Origin: Omphiscola glabra
Taxonomy: Eukaryota; Mollusca; Gastropoda; Lymnaeidae
Direction: 5' to 3'
NCBI GenBank assembly: GCA_964017045.1
Contig: OZ024809.1
Location: 372,001-436,000, forward strand
Length of the DNA: 64,000 nucleotides
Shown: positions 1 through 13,193 of the stretch, piece by piece
Numbering within the stretch: the stretch's first letter is position 1
Layout: each line of letters begins with the position of its first letter
Position numbers and translations under genes: made by a program
Notes under the pieces: generated by a model
Seen by the model: only the letters and a program-made list of their open reading frames with translations
Databases searched by the model: none
Told to the model about the DNA's origin: nothing

Positions 1-437
1 CACTGAATCTATGTGACAATGTCACTGAATCTATGTGACAATGTCACTGAATCTATGTGACAATGTCACTGAATCTATGTGACAATGTCACTGAATCTAT
101 GTGACAATATCCCTGAATCTATGTGACAATGTCACTGAATCTATGTGACAATGTCACTGAATCTATGTGACAATGTCCCTGAATCTATGTGACAATATCC
201 CTGAATCTATGTGACAATGTCACTGAATCTATGTGACAATGTCACTGAATCTATGTGACAATGTCACTGAATCTATGTGACAATGTCACTGAATCTATGT
301 GACAATGTCACTGAATCTATGTGACAATGTCACTGAATCTATGTGACAATGTCACTGAATCTATGTGACAATGTCCCTGAATCTATGTGACAATATCCCT
401 GAATCTATGTGACAATATCCCTGAATCTATGTGATAA
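1..437. repeat. Minisatellite, 22-bp unit
   Basis: Unit CACTGAATCTATGTGACAAT plus GT, about 20 copies, few variants (cac/ccc, gt/at). It is cut by the window edge, so its full length is unknown. Confidence 0.97.
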
Positions 438-545
438 TATCACTGATGCATCACTTTATACAGGTACCCCCTTTGGTTACGGGTACTTTTGTAATATGAA
501 GTTATATGATTTTTCATGTAAAAAAAACACCGTTACAGTGATGTC

Positions 546-1712
546 CCTTGTCCACATTGTACATGACGGTTATGTCCCTTCTCCACATTGTTCACGACGG
601 TTATGTCCCAATTGTCCACATTGTTCACGACGGTTAAGCCCCTTGTCCACATTCTTCACGACGGTTATGTCCCTTGTCCACATTGTTCACGACAGTTATG
701 TCCCTTGTCCACATTGTTCACGACGGTTATGTCCCAATTGTCCACATTGTTCACGACGGTTAAGCCCCTTGTCCACATTGTTCATGACGGTTATGTCCTT
801 CGTCCACATTGTACACGACGGTTATGTCCCTTGTCCACATTGTTCAAGGCGGTATGTACCTTGTCCACATTGTTTACGACGGTTATGTCCCTTGTCCACA
901 TTGTTCACGACGGTTATGCCCCCTGTCCACATTGTTTACGACGGTTATGTCCCTTGTCCACATTGTTCAAGGCGGTATGTACCTTGTCCACATTGTTTAC
1001 GACGGTTATGTCCCTTGTCCACATTGTTCACGACGGTTATGCCCCTTGTCCACATTGTTCACGACGGTTATGTCCTTTGTCCACATTGTACACGACGGTT
1101 ATGCCCCTTGTCCACATTGTTCACCACGGTTATGCCCCTCGTCCACATTGTTTACGACGGTTATGCCCCTTGTCCACATTGTTCACGACGGTTATGCCCC
1201 TTGTCCACATTGTTCACCACGGTTTTGCCCCTCGTCCACATTGTTTACGACGGTTATGCCCCTTGTCCACATTGTTTACGACGGTTATGCCCCTTGTCCA
1301 CATTGTTCACGACGGTTATGCCCCTTGTCCACATTGTTCACCACGGTTATGCCCCTCGTCCACATTGTTTACGACGGTTATGCCCCTTGTCAACATTGGT
1401 TACGACGGTTATGCCCCTTGTCCACATTGTTTACGACGGTTATGCCCCTTGTCCACATTGTTAACGACGGTTATGCCCCTTGACCACATTGTTCACGACG
1501 GTTATGCTCCTCGTCCCCATTGTTCACGGTGGTTATGCCCCTGGTCCACATTTTTCACGACGGTTATACCCCTTGCCCACATTGTTCAAGAATGTTATGT
1601 CCCTTGTCCACATTGTTCAAGACGGTTATGCCCCTTGTCCATGTTGTTCAAGATGATTATATCCCTTGTCCACATTGTTCAAGAAGATTGTGCCCCTTGT
1701 CCACAGTGTTCA
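546..1712. repeat. Minisatellite, 31-bp unit
   Basis: Unit begins CTTGTCCACATTGTTCACGA, about 37 copies. Higher-order blocks are visible (for example 690-780 repeats 600-690). Frames stay open but the unit is not a multiple of three, so it is not a protein. Confidence 0.97.
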
Positions 1713-2224
1713 TGTAATTATTTTATTATAATTAAAATGCTAGGGCGGCCATTGACTATCAAAATGATCGCTGGGCTGCATCGTAAATCTCCGATAAGAT
1801 GTCACGGCGCCATCTTGACATCAGAAGATTATGGGATATCAAGCGAAAAAATGGTAATTGAAGGGAGGTAATTCTATTCCCAAATGCCTCCACAAAGCCG
1901 CTTAGAAAAATTCAATAAGACCTTTTGACGTCACAACAAAGAGACGAGTTTCAGAAGAGAGAACAAAGGGACTTTTGAAACGTAGAACAATTCTAGACGT
2001 GTGTGTGTGTGTGTGATGGTTTGAAGGGGGGGGGGGAGGCTTTATTGAATTATGACAGAGAGATTATAGGAAACGATAACAGCCAAGGGTGTTTAAATCA
2101 ATACTAAACTGAAAGAGTGGGTGGGAGGATGTTGTGTGGGTTTGTGATGGTGGAGGTGGTGGAGAAATATTTGACTTAACAGTGTGATAAAATATTACAA
2201 GTAAATAACGTATAAAGGGAGTGA
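1713..2224. other. Unique non-coding stretch
   Basis: No gene seen. Contains a short (GT)n near 1999-2014 and a G-run at ~2028. Confidence 0.5.
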
Positions 2225-2655
2225 AGGACTAGGAGTGTAGGACAAGGAGTGTAGGACAAGGAGTGTAGGACTAGGAATGTAGTACTAGGAGTGTAGTACT
2301 AGGAGTGTAGGACCAGGAGTGTAGGACTAGGAGTGTAGGACTAGGAATGTAGTACTAGGAGTGTAGTACTAGGAGTGTAGGACTAGGAGTGTAGGACTAG
2401 GAGTGCAGGACTAGGAGTGTAGGACTAGGAGTATAGGACTAGGAGTGAAGGACAAGGAATGTAGGACTAGGAGTGTAGGACTAGGAGTGTAGGAATAGGA
2501 GTGCAGGACTAGGAGTGTAGGACTAGGAGTGAAGGACTAGGCGTGTAGGACTAGGAATGTAGGACTGGGAGTTTAGGAGTAGGAGTGTACGACTAGGAGA
2601 GGAGGATTAGGAGTGTAAGACTAGGAGTGTAGGACTAGGAGTGTAGGACTAAGAA
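2225..2655. repeat. Minisatellite, 14-bp unit
   Basis: Unit GTGTAGGACTAGGA, about 30 copies, strongly purine-biased on the plus strand. Confidence 0.95.
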
Positions 2656-2964
2656 TGGGATTATATGACCACAAATGCAGGAATAAAATATAACAGTTTC
2701 ATTTCAATCAACAGTTTAAGAACTGTTCACAATTCACTCACCATGGAAACAACATCTTCACATATGTTTCTATTCCTACAAGGGGGTCCTTCAATATCAG
2801 GTTAGGAAGCCTTGGTAATTGTTTCTAGATTTGAGACGTTTCTACTCTATCAAATCATCTTTTTTGGGAAGGTCAAACAAAGGTAAAGGGCATATCAGAA
2901 TGAAGGTGGCAGGACGGAGATGGATAGAAGGACAAAAATGGATGGGAAGACGAAGTAAATTGGA

Positions 2965-3298
2965 TGACAAAGATGTATGGGAGGACAAAGATGTATGGGA
3001 GGACAAAGATGGATGGGAGGACAAATATGGATGGGAGGACAAAGATGGATAGGAGGACAAAGATGGATGGGAGGACAAAGATGAGTGGGAGGACAAAGAT
3101 GGATGGGAGGACAAAGATGGATGGGAGGACAAAGATGGATGGGAGGACAAAGATGGATGGGAGGACAAAGATGGATGGGAGGACAAAGATGGATGGGAGG
3201 ACAAAGATGGATGGGAGGACAAAGATGGATGGGAGGACAAAGATGGATGGGAGGACAAAGATGGATGGGAGGACAAAGATGGATGGGAGGACAAAGAT
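2965..3298. repeat. Minisatellite, 18-bp unit
   Basis: Unit GATGGATGGGAGGACAAA, about 18 copies, the right half nearly identical. A multiple of three, hence several open frames. Purine-rich plus strand. Confidence 0.96.
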
Positions 3299-3490
3299 AA
3301 AGAGAGGAGAGAGGTGTAAAGAAAGAATAAAATAAAAAGAAATAATGGAGACAAGTTTACCGAAATTAATGGGCGGGGTTCTTGGGGGGTGGGAGCAGTG
3401 TGGTCAACGGGACCCTGTATTTTTGGTATGTGGTGAATGTAGACATGCACTCGCGTACACTGTATTGTTGTCCTACTGAAACTCTGACAG

Positions 3491-3623
3491 GTACGGGGCC
3501 CTAAACTCCATCAACTTCCTGGAAGGACTGGCCAACGGCCCGCAGTGGCCTATCTATTCCAGGCTGGAGTCGGAGAAAGACTTCGAGAGGTACCTGAAGA
3601 GACTGGCGGCTGTTCCTGATCAG
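3491..3623 (+). CDS. DUF885 gene exon A
   Basis: Acceptor ctgacag and donor CAG|gtttga. It reads [20 protein letters not shown] and onward, starting with one base that completes an upstream codon. The repeat directly after the donor resembles the donor itself (see 3627-4003). Confidence 0.88.
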
Positions 3624-6600
3624 GTTTGATGGGGGATGGTGTAATTCTTGATGGTATTACATTGGATGGTATAATATTTAATGTTATTAGGTTGGATGGT
3701 ATAATCTTTGATGGCATTATGTTGGATGGTGTAATCTTTGATGGCATTAGGTTGGATGGTGTAATCTTTGATGGCATTACGTTGGATGGTGTAATCTTTG
3801 ATGGCATTAGGTTGGATGGTGTAATCTTTGATGGCATTAGGTTGGATGGTGTAATCTTTGATGGTATTAGGTTGGATGGTGTAATCTTTGATGGTATGAG
3901 GTTGGATAGTGTAATCTTTGATGGCATTAGGTTGGATGGTGTAATCTTTGATGGCATTAGGTTGGATGGTGTAATCTTTGATGGATTAGGTTGGATGGTA
4001 TAATCTTTGCAGGTGTGATGGGTATTAGATAATCTTTAGTGGTGTTATTGTAATGGAATTATCTTTAAATGTACATGTACGATTTCTAGAAATTTTTATA
4101 TGTAGACCAAACACATCTTTCACTAATTGACACATCATTCACTGGCGAAACATTGACACACCATTCACTGACACACAGTTCACTGACACACAGTTCACTG
4201 ACACACCATTCACTAACACACCGTTCACTGACCGACCATTCTCAGACACACCGTTCACTGACACACCATTCCTTAGCTGACATAAATCCTTTATTGATAC
4301 ACTATTCACTAACTCACACACCATTCACTGACTGACACACCATTCAGTAACTGACACACGATTCACTGACACACCATTCACCTAATGACACACCGTTCAA
4401 CGACTGACACAACATTCACCAACTGACACACCATTAACCAACTGACACACCATTCACCAACTGAAACACCATTCACCAACTGACACATCATTCACCTGCT
4501 AACTCCTCCCACATTTGACCAACAGATCAATGACCAGATGACCTTGATGAAGCGAGCCATCAAACTAAAGAGGTCAAGTCATCTTGTCTCGGTGGTAAGT
4601 TGGTCGTGTTCTTCAATCTGGAAATGACCAATTTGTCAGAGTTAAAAAGAATGACCAATTTGTCATAGTTTAAGAGAATGACCAATTTGTCATAGGTAAA
4701 GAAAATGACCAATTTGTCATAGTTTAAGAAAATGACCAATTTGTCATAGTTTAAGAAAATGACCAATTTGTCATAGTTTAAGAAAATGACCAATTTGTCA
4801 TAGTTTAAGAAAATGACCAATTTGTAATAGTTTAAGAAAATGACCAATTTGTCATAGGTAAAGAGAATGACCAATTTGTCATAGGTAAAGAGAATGACCA
4901 ATTTTTAATAGGTAAAGAGAATGACCAATTTGTCATAGGTAAAGAAAATGACCAATTTGTCATAGGTAAAGAAAATGACCAATTTGTCATAGGTAAAGAA
5001 AATGACCAATTTGTCATAGGTAAAGAAAATGACCAATTTGTCATAGTTTAAGAAAATGACCAATTTGTCATAGTTTAAGAGAATGACCAATTTGTCATAG
5101 TTTAAGAAAATGACCAATTTGTCATAGTTTAAGAAAATGACCAATTTGTCATAGTTTAAGAAAATGACCAATTTGTCATAGTTTAAGAAAATGACCAATT
5201 TGTAATAGTTTAAGAAAATGACCAATTTGTCATAGTTAAAGAGAATGACCAATTTGTCATAGGTAAAGAGAATGACCAATTTGTCATAGGTAAAGAGAAT
5301 GACCAATTTGTCATAGGTAAAGAGAATGACCAATTTGTCATAGGTAAAGAGAATGACCAATTTGTCATAGGTAACGAGAATGACCAATTTGTCATAGGTA
5401 AAGAAAATGACCAATTTGTCATAGTTTAAGAAAATGACCAATTTGTCATAGTTTAAGAAAATGACCAATTTGTCATAGTTTAAGAAAATCACCAATTTGT
5501 CATAGGTAACGAGAATGACCAATTTGTCATAGGTAACGAGAATGACCAATTTGTCATAGGTAACGAGAATGACCAATTTGTCATAGGTAACGAAAATGAC
5601 CAATTTGTCATAGGTAACGAGAATGACCAATTTGTCATAGGTAAAGAGAATGACCAATTTCGTCTTTGTTATAGAGAATTACCTATTTATCCTAGTCAAG
5701 AGAATTACAATTTTTCATTGTTAAAAATTATTTATTTCCTTGCATTTCTTTTAGTCCTTATATTTTACATATTTCCAAAATTTGTCCCTTAAAATCTAAC
5801 TTTTCACAGCAATAATCCATACATTCTTTCACTTACTTTCATTTTGGTATTTTAAAATCCGACTTCTGGCAATAACATGAATATGGCGAACACTCAAATG
5901 TTTAAAATACATTTTTATTTCTTGTTATTTCTTCCTTTGTCCTGTCTGCCGAGGAAGTCTCTTAGCCGAGACGTTCTTATTTTATAATCCGGTCTTACTA
6001 TTTCAAGCTTCAACATACCTTGTACTTCTACTTTGTTTAAATCAAGCTTCAACATACCTTGTACTTCTACTTTGTTTAAATCAAGCTTCAACATACCTTT
6101 TACTTCTACTTTTTTAAAATGCCCTAGATGTTCTGTTCTTCTAATTTCATTAAGGCTAATGCCCTAGATGTTCTGTTCTTCTAATTTCATTAATGCTAAT
6201 GCCCTAGATGTTCTGTTCACCAGAGTCGCGTCCCCTCTATGCTAAAAGACCTGGACGTGGACATGTTCTTCCTGGTGCCATTCCAACACGCACTGACCAG
6301 ACAAAGGTTCTCTCCACATACAAAGTAAGCCTCAGTGTATGATAAGGCTATGAGCAATGTCATATTAAGCTTTACAAATGTCATGTTAGGTTAATGATGT
6401 CATACTTAATTATCAAAATGTCATATACATCAAATAATTTCTTATCGAGCTATGACATATGTAGCAATCCACATGATGCATATGTTATATGTATTCAAAG
6501 TAACACACATACATATATAAAAAGTGTTTGGGAACAGAGGCGTCACTAAATAGGAGCGGGGGTTTAAACCACACCGGGTGATGCCCTAACAGGAGGATGA

Positions 6601-9600
6601 CACCAAATGGAAAATGCAAATTTAACACAGTTCGCGGTAGTCGGCTTCTTAACAGAATTCATATCAATACAAAAAGAGGGTCACATCAGAATATGGTGTC
6701 ATGAGACAAGAATGCCACCCGAATATATTAGAGTAAGGTGTCACCAGAGCAGAGTGCCATTAGAACAGGATGCTACAAGAACATGGTGTCATTAGAGAAG
6801 TGTGTCCCCAGATCAGAGTGCCATTAGAACAGGATGCTACAAGAACATGGTGTCATTAGAGTAGGGTGTCACCAGAGCAGAGTGCCATTAGAACAGGATG
6901 CTACAAGAACATGGTGTCATTAGAGTAGGGTGTCACCAGAGCAGAGTGCCATTAGAACAGGATGCTACAAGAACATGGTGTCCAAAGATCAGGTCGCCAC
7001 CATAGCAAGGTGTCATAAGAACAGGGCGCCACAGACATAGTAGGAAGCCATCAGAGTTGAACTGTTGATTCACGTTAGAAGCCCTTTTCAAAACTGCAAC
7101 TTAACCAAAACTTTTTGCGATCTACCATGGGACAGTCGATATATACCATGGGTTAGCTGAACTACCATGAGACAGTTGAACTACCATGAGACAGTTGAAC
7201 TACCATGAGACAGTTGAACTACCATGAGACAACTGAACTACCATAAGACAGTTGAACTACCATGAGACAACTGAACTACCATGAGACAGTTGAACTACCA
7301 TGAGACAGTCAAACTACCATGAGACAACTGAACTACCATGAGACAGCTGAACTACCATGAGACAGTTGAACTACCATGAGACAACTGAACTACCATGAGA
7401 CAGTTGAACTACCATGAGACAGTCAAACTACCATGAGACAGTTGAACTACCATGAGACAGTTTAACTACCATGAGACAGTTGAACTACCATGAGACAGCT
7501 GAACTACCATGAGACAGTTGAACTACCATGAGACAGCTGAACTACCATGAGACAGTTGAACTACCATGAGACAGTTGAACTACCATGAGACAGTTGAACT
7601 ACCATGAGACAGTTGAGCTACCATGAGACAGTTGAACTACCATGAGGTGTCACCATGAGGTTACCGTACCGAATGACACCAGCCCTGGCATCTAGATAGG
7701 ACTATTTATGACACCTAGATAGGACTATACATGGCATCTAGATAGTACTTTACATGACATCTAGATAAGACTTTACATGACATCTAGATAGGACTATACA
7801 TGAAATCTAGATAGGACTATACATGACATCTATCTAGGAATATTAATGACATTGTACTTATGTGTGCACTTGTTGTACTAAGAGCAACAAAGGACATCAA
7901 AGGAAGCATAGAATCTGAGGTAGCAACAAAGGACATCATAGGAAACATAGAATCTGAGGTAGCAACAAAGGACATTAAAGGAAACATAGAATCTGATACA
8001 GAAGAGGTTGATAAAATGATGATACAGAAGAGGTTGATAAAATGAAAATACAGAAGAGGTTGATAAAATGATGATACAGAAGAGGTTGATAAAATGATGA
8101 TACAGAAGAGGTTGATAAAATGATGATACAGAAGAGGTTGATAAAATGATGATACAGAAGAGGTTGATAAAATGATGATACAGAAGAGGTTGATAAAATG
8201 AAAATACAGAAGAGGTTGATAAAATGATGATACAGAAGAGGTTGATAAAATGATGATACAGAAGAGGTTGATAAAATGATGATACAGAAGAGGTTGATAA
8301 AATGATGATACAGAAGAGGTTGATAAAATGATGATACAGAAGAGGTTGATAAAATGATGATACAGAAGAGGTTGATCGAATGAAAATACAGAAGAGGTTC
8401 ATAAAATGATGATACAGAAGAGGTTGATAAAATGATGATACAGAAGAGGTTGATAAAATGATGATACAGAAGAGGTTGATAAAATGATGATACAGAAGAG
8501 GTTGATAAAATGATGATACAGAAGAGGTTGATAAAATGATGATGCAGAAGAGGTTGATAAAATGATGATACAGAAGAGGTTGATAAAATGAAAATGCAGA
8601 AGAGGTTGATAAAATTATGATACATAAGAGGTTGATAAAATGATGATACAGAAGAGGTTGATAAAATGATGATACAGAAGAGGTTGATAAAATGACAATA
8701 CAGAAGAGTTTGATAAAAGGATAATACAGAAGAGGTTGATAAAAGGATGATGCAGAAGAGGTTGGTAAAATGATGATACTTGACTGTATCCAGAAGTACC
8801 AGGTACTTGACCGTATCAAGAAGTGCCCGTATTTAGTCGCATCACGAATACAAAGGCCCCTCGACTAAACAAAGAGCGCACCCCCAACCACACCCAAGCC
8901 TTTTATCATTCTTTATTTTCCTCTGATGTCCAGGTTGCAGATGTGGGACAAGGCGAGGAGCCTGATGCCATATGTGAGCCAAGCCCTCAACAGACTTAAG
9001 CAGTTTATGGACAAGGTGAGAGGGCAGTGGCGTAGGCAAAGGGGGGTGGGGTTGGGAGGTCATCCCAACCCCTTATGGTACATGAGGAAAAGGGAAAGAA
9101 CTGTGGATCTGTATCACTTTCATTTGTATTTATCTTATTAAAGTTTAGCTAATTTAATTTTAGCTAATTTAAGCTCAGCAGCTAATTTAAGTTTAGCTAA
9201 TTAAAGTTTAGCAGCTAATTTAAGTGTAGCTAATTTAATTTTAGCAACTAATTTAAGTTTAGCAGCTAATTTAAGTGTAGCTAATTTAATTTTAGCAGCT
9301 AATAAATTTATCGCTAATAAAAGTTTAGCTAACAAAAGTTTAGCTAATAAATGTTTAGCTAATAAAAGTTTGGCTAATGCCACGTCAGTTAATATGATGA
9401 CGTACAAGCCACAAATCATAATCTTCTGAATAACCATTCAACAATATAAGCACATGCTGTGGGCATCATGAAAATTGTGTACCACAGAAATGGACATAGA
9501 AACAAATCTATACTTTAAAAACATCCTCTCACTAATTAATAGCGAAATATCTTAACACCCATAATACTTAACTCATCAACGGTCCTGATAGTGCCCAACT

Positions 9601-12600
9601 TTGAATGATTACATGGGTTTGTCAACTTATGTGTGCTGGTTAGCATTCTAAAGTACAATAAGTGCACACTCAAATGCAATAAGTGCTCACTCAAGTACAA
9701 TAAGTGCACACTCAAGTACAAAAAGTGCTCACTCAAGTACAATAAGTCCAAACTCGAGTACAATAAGTGCACACTCAAGTACAGTAAGTGCACACTCAAG
9801 TACAATAAGTGCACACTCAAGTACAATAAGTGCACACTCAAGTACAATAAGTGCACATTCAAGTACAATAAGTGCACACTCAAGTACAATAAGTGCACAC
9901 TCAAGTACAATAAGTGCACACTCAAGTACAATAAGTACACACTCAAGTACAATAAGTACACACTCAAGTACAATAAGTGCACACTCAAGTACAATCAGTG
10001 CACACTCAAGTACAATAAGTGCACACTCAAGTACAATAATGCACACTCAAGTACAGTAAGTGCACACTCAAGTACAATAAGTGCACACTCAAGTACAGTA
10101 AGTGCACACTCAAGTACAATAAGTGCACACTCAAGTACAGTAAGTGCACACTCAAGTACAATCAGTGCACACTCAACAAGATGGCAATTGTTCTTTCTCT
10201 AAATCTGACGCATACTTTCTTTATTTCTTTTATTTCCGGTTTCATCTAATATATGTATAATAGTGTACATTAAAATATGTGTATAATAGTGTCCATTAAA
10301 ATATGTGCATAATAGTGTACATTAAAATATTTGTATATAATAGTGCACATTTAAATATTTGTATAATAGTGTACATTAAAATATGTGTATAATAGTGTAC
10401 ATACAAATATGTGTATAATAGTGTACATTAAGATATGTGTATAATAGTGTACATTAAAATATATGTATAATAGTGTAAATTAAAATATGTGTATAATAGT
10501 GTACATTAAAATATGTGTATAATAGTGTACATTAAAATATGTGTATAATAGTGTACATTAAAATATGTGTATAATAGTGTACATTAAAATATGTGTATAA
10601 TAGTGTACATTAAAATATGTGTATAATAGTGTACATTAAAATATATGTGTATAATAGTGTACATTAAAATATGTGTATAATAGTGTACATTAAAATACAT
10701 GAATAGTAAGGTACATTGAAATAAGGGCATAATGATTTACATTAAAATGTGTGTATAATAATGTACAATAAAAGTTAGAGACGTCCCCATGTTTGTCCCA
10801 CCAGTTCGTCATTTTTGTCCCACCAGTTCGCCATGTTTGTCCCATGAGATGTCAATAAATAAAAATTAATTTTAATTTTGGTGTTTGGACACCCGCCCAC
10901 CTCCCCAACTGACCTCAGCAAACATTTTGTGACAAGAACCTTTTATGTGTGCACATTCTGTCATGGTCTCTATATTATATTACATGTCACTGAGTAAATG
11001 CCACTTATATCATTGTTTGTGTAGATTAAAAATAGATCTTTATCTGGATGTTATGTATAACTCTATATAGATTTTTATGTTTAGTCATATATTTGTATAT
11101 ATCATTATAGCCCTATTTGTTTAGATGGCAAGTGTCGTCCTAATAGAGGGCATGTGTAGTTCTTATAGATGGCATGTATAGTCATATATAGATGTCATGT
11201 CTAGTCCTATGTGGATGTTATGTCTATTCATAATAGATTTCATGTATAGCCCTATATAGATGTTATGCATAGTACTATATAGATGTTATGTATAGTACTA
11301 TATAGATGTTATGTATAGTACTATATAGATGTTATGTATAGTGCTATATAGATTTTATGTATAGCCTTATATAGATGTTATACCACTCTCCAGATTTCTT
11401 CAACTCGAAATGTTTCGCCGCCCCCCCCCCCCCATCTCCTCTTTCTTACACATCTCTATTTTAAATGATATCATGTTGGTAATAAATATTAATTAATTGC
11501 CCCCCCCCCCCCCAGGTGCTACACCCTTTGTCACCCCTGATCAGGACAAAGTTTTTGACGCCCTATCCACGAAAATAACTTTGCCGTTTGCTGACAATGT
11601 CACCTCACACTAAAATTTTAAAAAGTGCATGTAGGACATAGGCCTAGAATAATGTTTTTGCTGTTGTACGTCCTCCACACGCGAAGATGACCAAGGCAGT
11701 TTTCGATTTGAGTAATAACCCTTGACTTGAGTAATAGCTCTTGAGTAATAGCCCTTGACTTGAGTAATAGCTCTTGAGTAATAGCCCTTGACTTGAGCGG
11801 TATGTTGTTTAAAGTGAGGGACATTCTCTCGTCTTGTCTATTTGATTCAATGGCATGCAAGTCTTGGTCAAGACCATTGGAAATAGACAAGGATGCAGTA
11901 GTCCTAGTGACATGTGCCTGCATGTAGGACATTTGCCTAGTTTGAGATCCTTGTGCCTTCATGTAGGACATATTAGTGTCCTATTACTTATATTGGAAGG
12001 AAAACCTGCTTTTCCTATATCTCCGCTTTCTTGGTGCGTCAGTTGTACGTCAGCTGTGCGTCAGTTGTACGTCAGCTGTGCGTCAGTTGTACGTCAGCTG
12101 TGCGTCAGCCGTGCATCAGCTGTGCGTTTACCTTCTAAAGAGTGAGCTCCGTCTGCGAGTCTGCTTCACAAACTTGTGCGATCCGAAGCAAATGTTTATC
12201 GTGATTTCAATCGGTCTCCATGTATGTCTGTAAACTCATGAATTCAAATCACACACATCAAATGCAATAATCATAAAGCAGTTACATAAAATTCAATTCT
12301 TGATGTCAGAATTGTACGCTACACACATTCCTTCAATGTTTGTGCCTCATACCTGCACATCTAAATATAAAACAGAAATATTTTGGATTTAATCGTTTTT
12401 ATTTTTCACTGGTAGGCACGTTTTTGTATTGTTTCGTTCCATTTGATTTATCCGCTACCTCTCGGGTAGCACGGTCTCAGCCTTTAGGTAGCACGGTCTC
12501 AGCCTTTAGGTAGCACTGTCTCAGCCTTTAGGTAGCACGGTCTCAACCTTTAGGTAGCACGGTCTCAACCTTTAGGAGTTTCAATTTCGGGAATTTCTGC

Positions 12601-13154
12601 GATTAAACATAAAATATTAAAATACCAGATCGAACATTCTCATGATCTACTGGGGCTGAAAAATGGGGAGGAGGGGGGGAAGGTGAACTTTAAAAAAATG
12701 GGCACATTTTTATTTTGTCCTGTTAAAATAAATAATAATTTTTTTTTTGGGTAAGAAAATCGTAAGTTGTGCCTCCTGTGGGAAATCAAACGGATGAACG
12801 CCAAATTGTTTGGCAGCGCTGCGCAGAGAATTAGCCAAGGGGAGGCCACCGGTAAAATAACTTTTTCCCCGGCGTGAGAAGTCAAGGGAGCTCACTCTGT
12901 CGGACGCAAAAGATTTCAATCTCGCCAACACAGGAGACAGAAACCATGACTTTAGGTGGCCTATCAGGGAATTATTTTCCCAGGGAAAGTTCATGAAGGT
13001 CTTTAAATCCCCAATCTTCATTTCCCTCTTGTCCGCCAGCTCGCTCCAGTGTTTCTATTGATACTTTCTGATAATAACTCCCGTATATTTCTTAGGGTAC
13101 CATTATTCTAGCGTCAGCATATGGGCACTTTAGAAGAAATGCACTCACATCGTT

Positions 13155-13193
<39 letters not shown>

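Noticed and set aside
546..1712. CRISPR-like regular repeat
   Set aside because: No unique spacers; copies are directly head-to-tail, and this is a nuclear animal genome.
409..1871. Long overlapping open frames of up to 427 codons
   Set aside because: They are the 31-bp minisatellite read through. All three plus frames are open and the unit is not a multiple of three.
2842..4003. Open frames of 60-202 codons on both strands
   Set aside because: Read-through of the 18- and 30-bp repeats; only 3491-3623 has exon features.
4560..5657. Minus-strand frames of 113 and 250 codons
   Set aside because: 27-bp repeat lacking stops in that frame; no family resemblance.
7878..8819. Minus-strand frame of 313 codons, membrane-like composition
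   Set aside because: A 26-bp tandem repeat; the hydrophobic look comes from the repeat unit.
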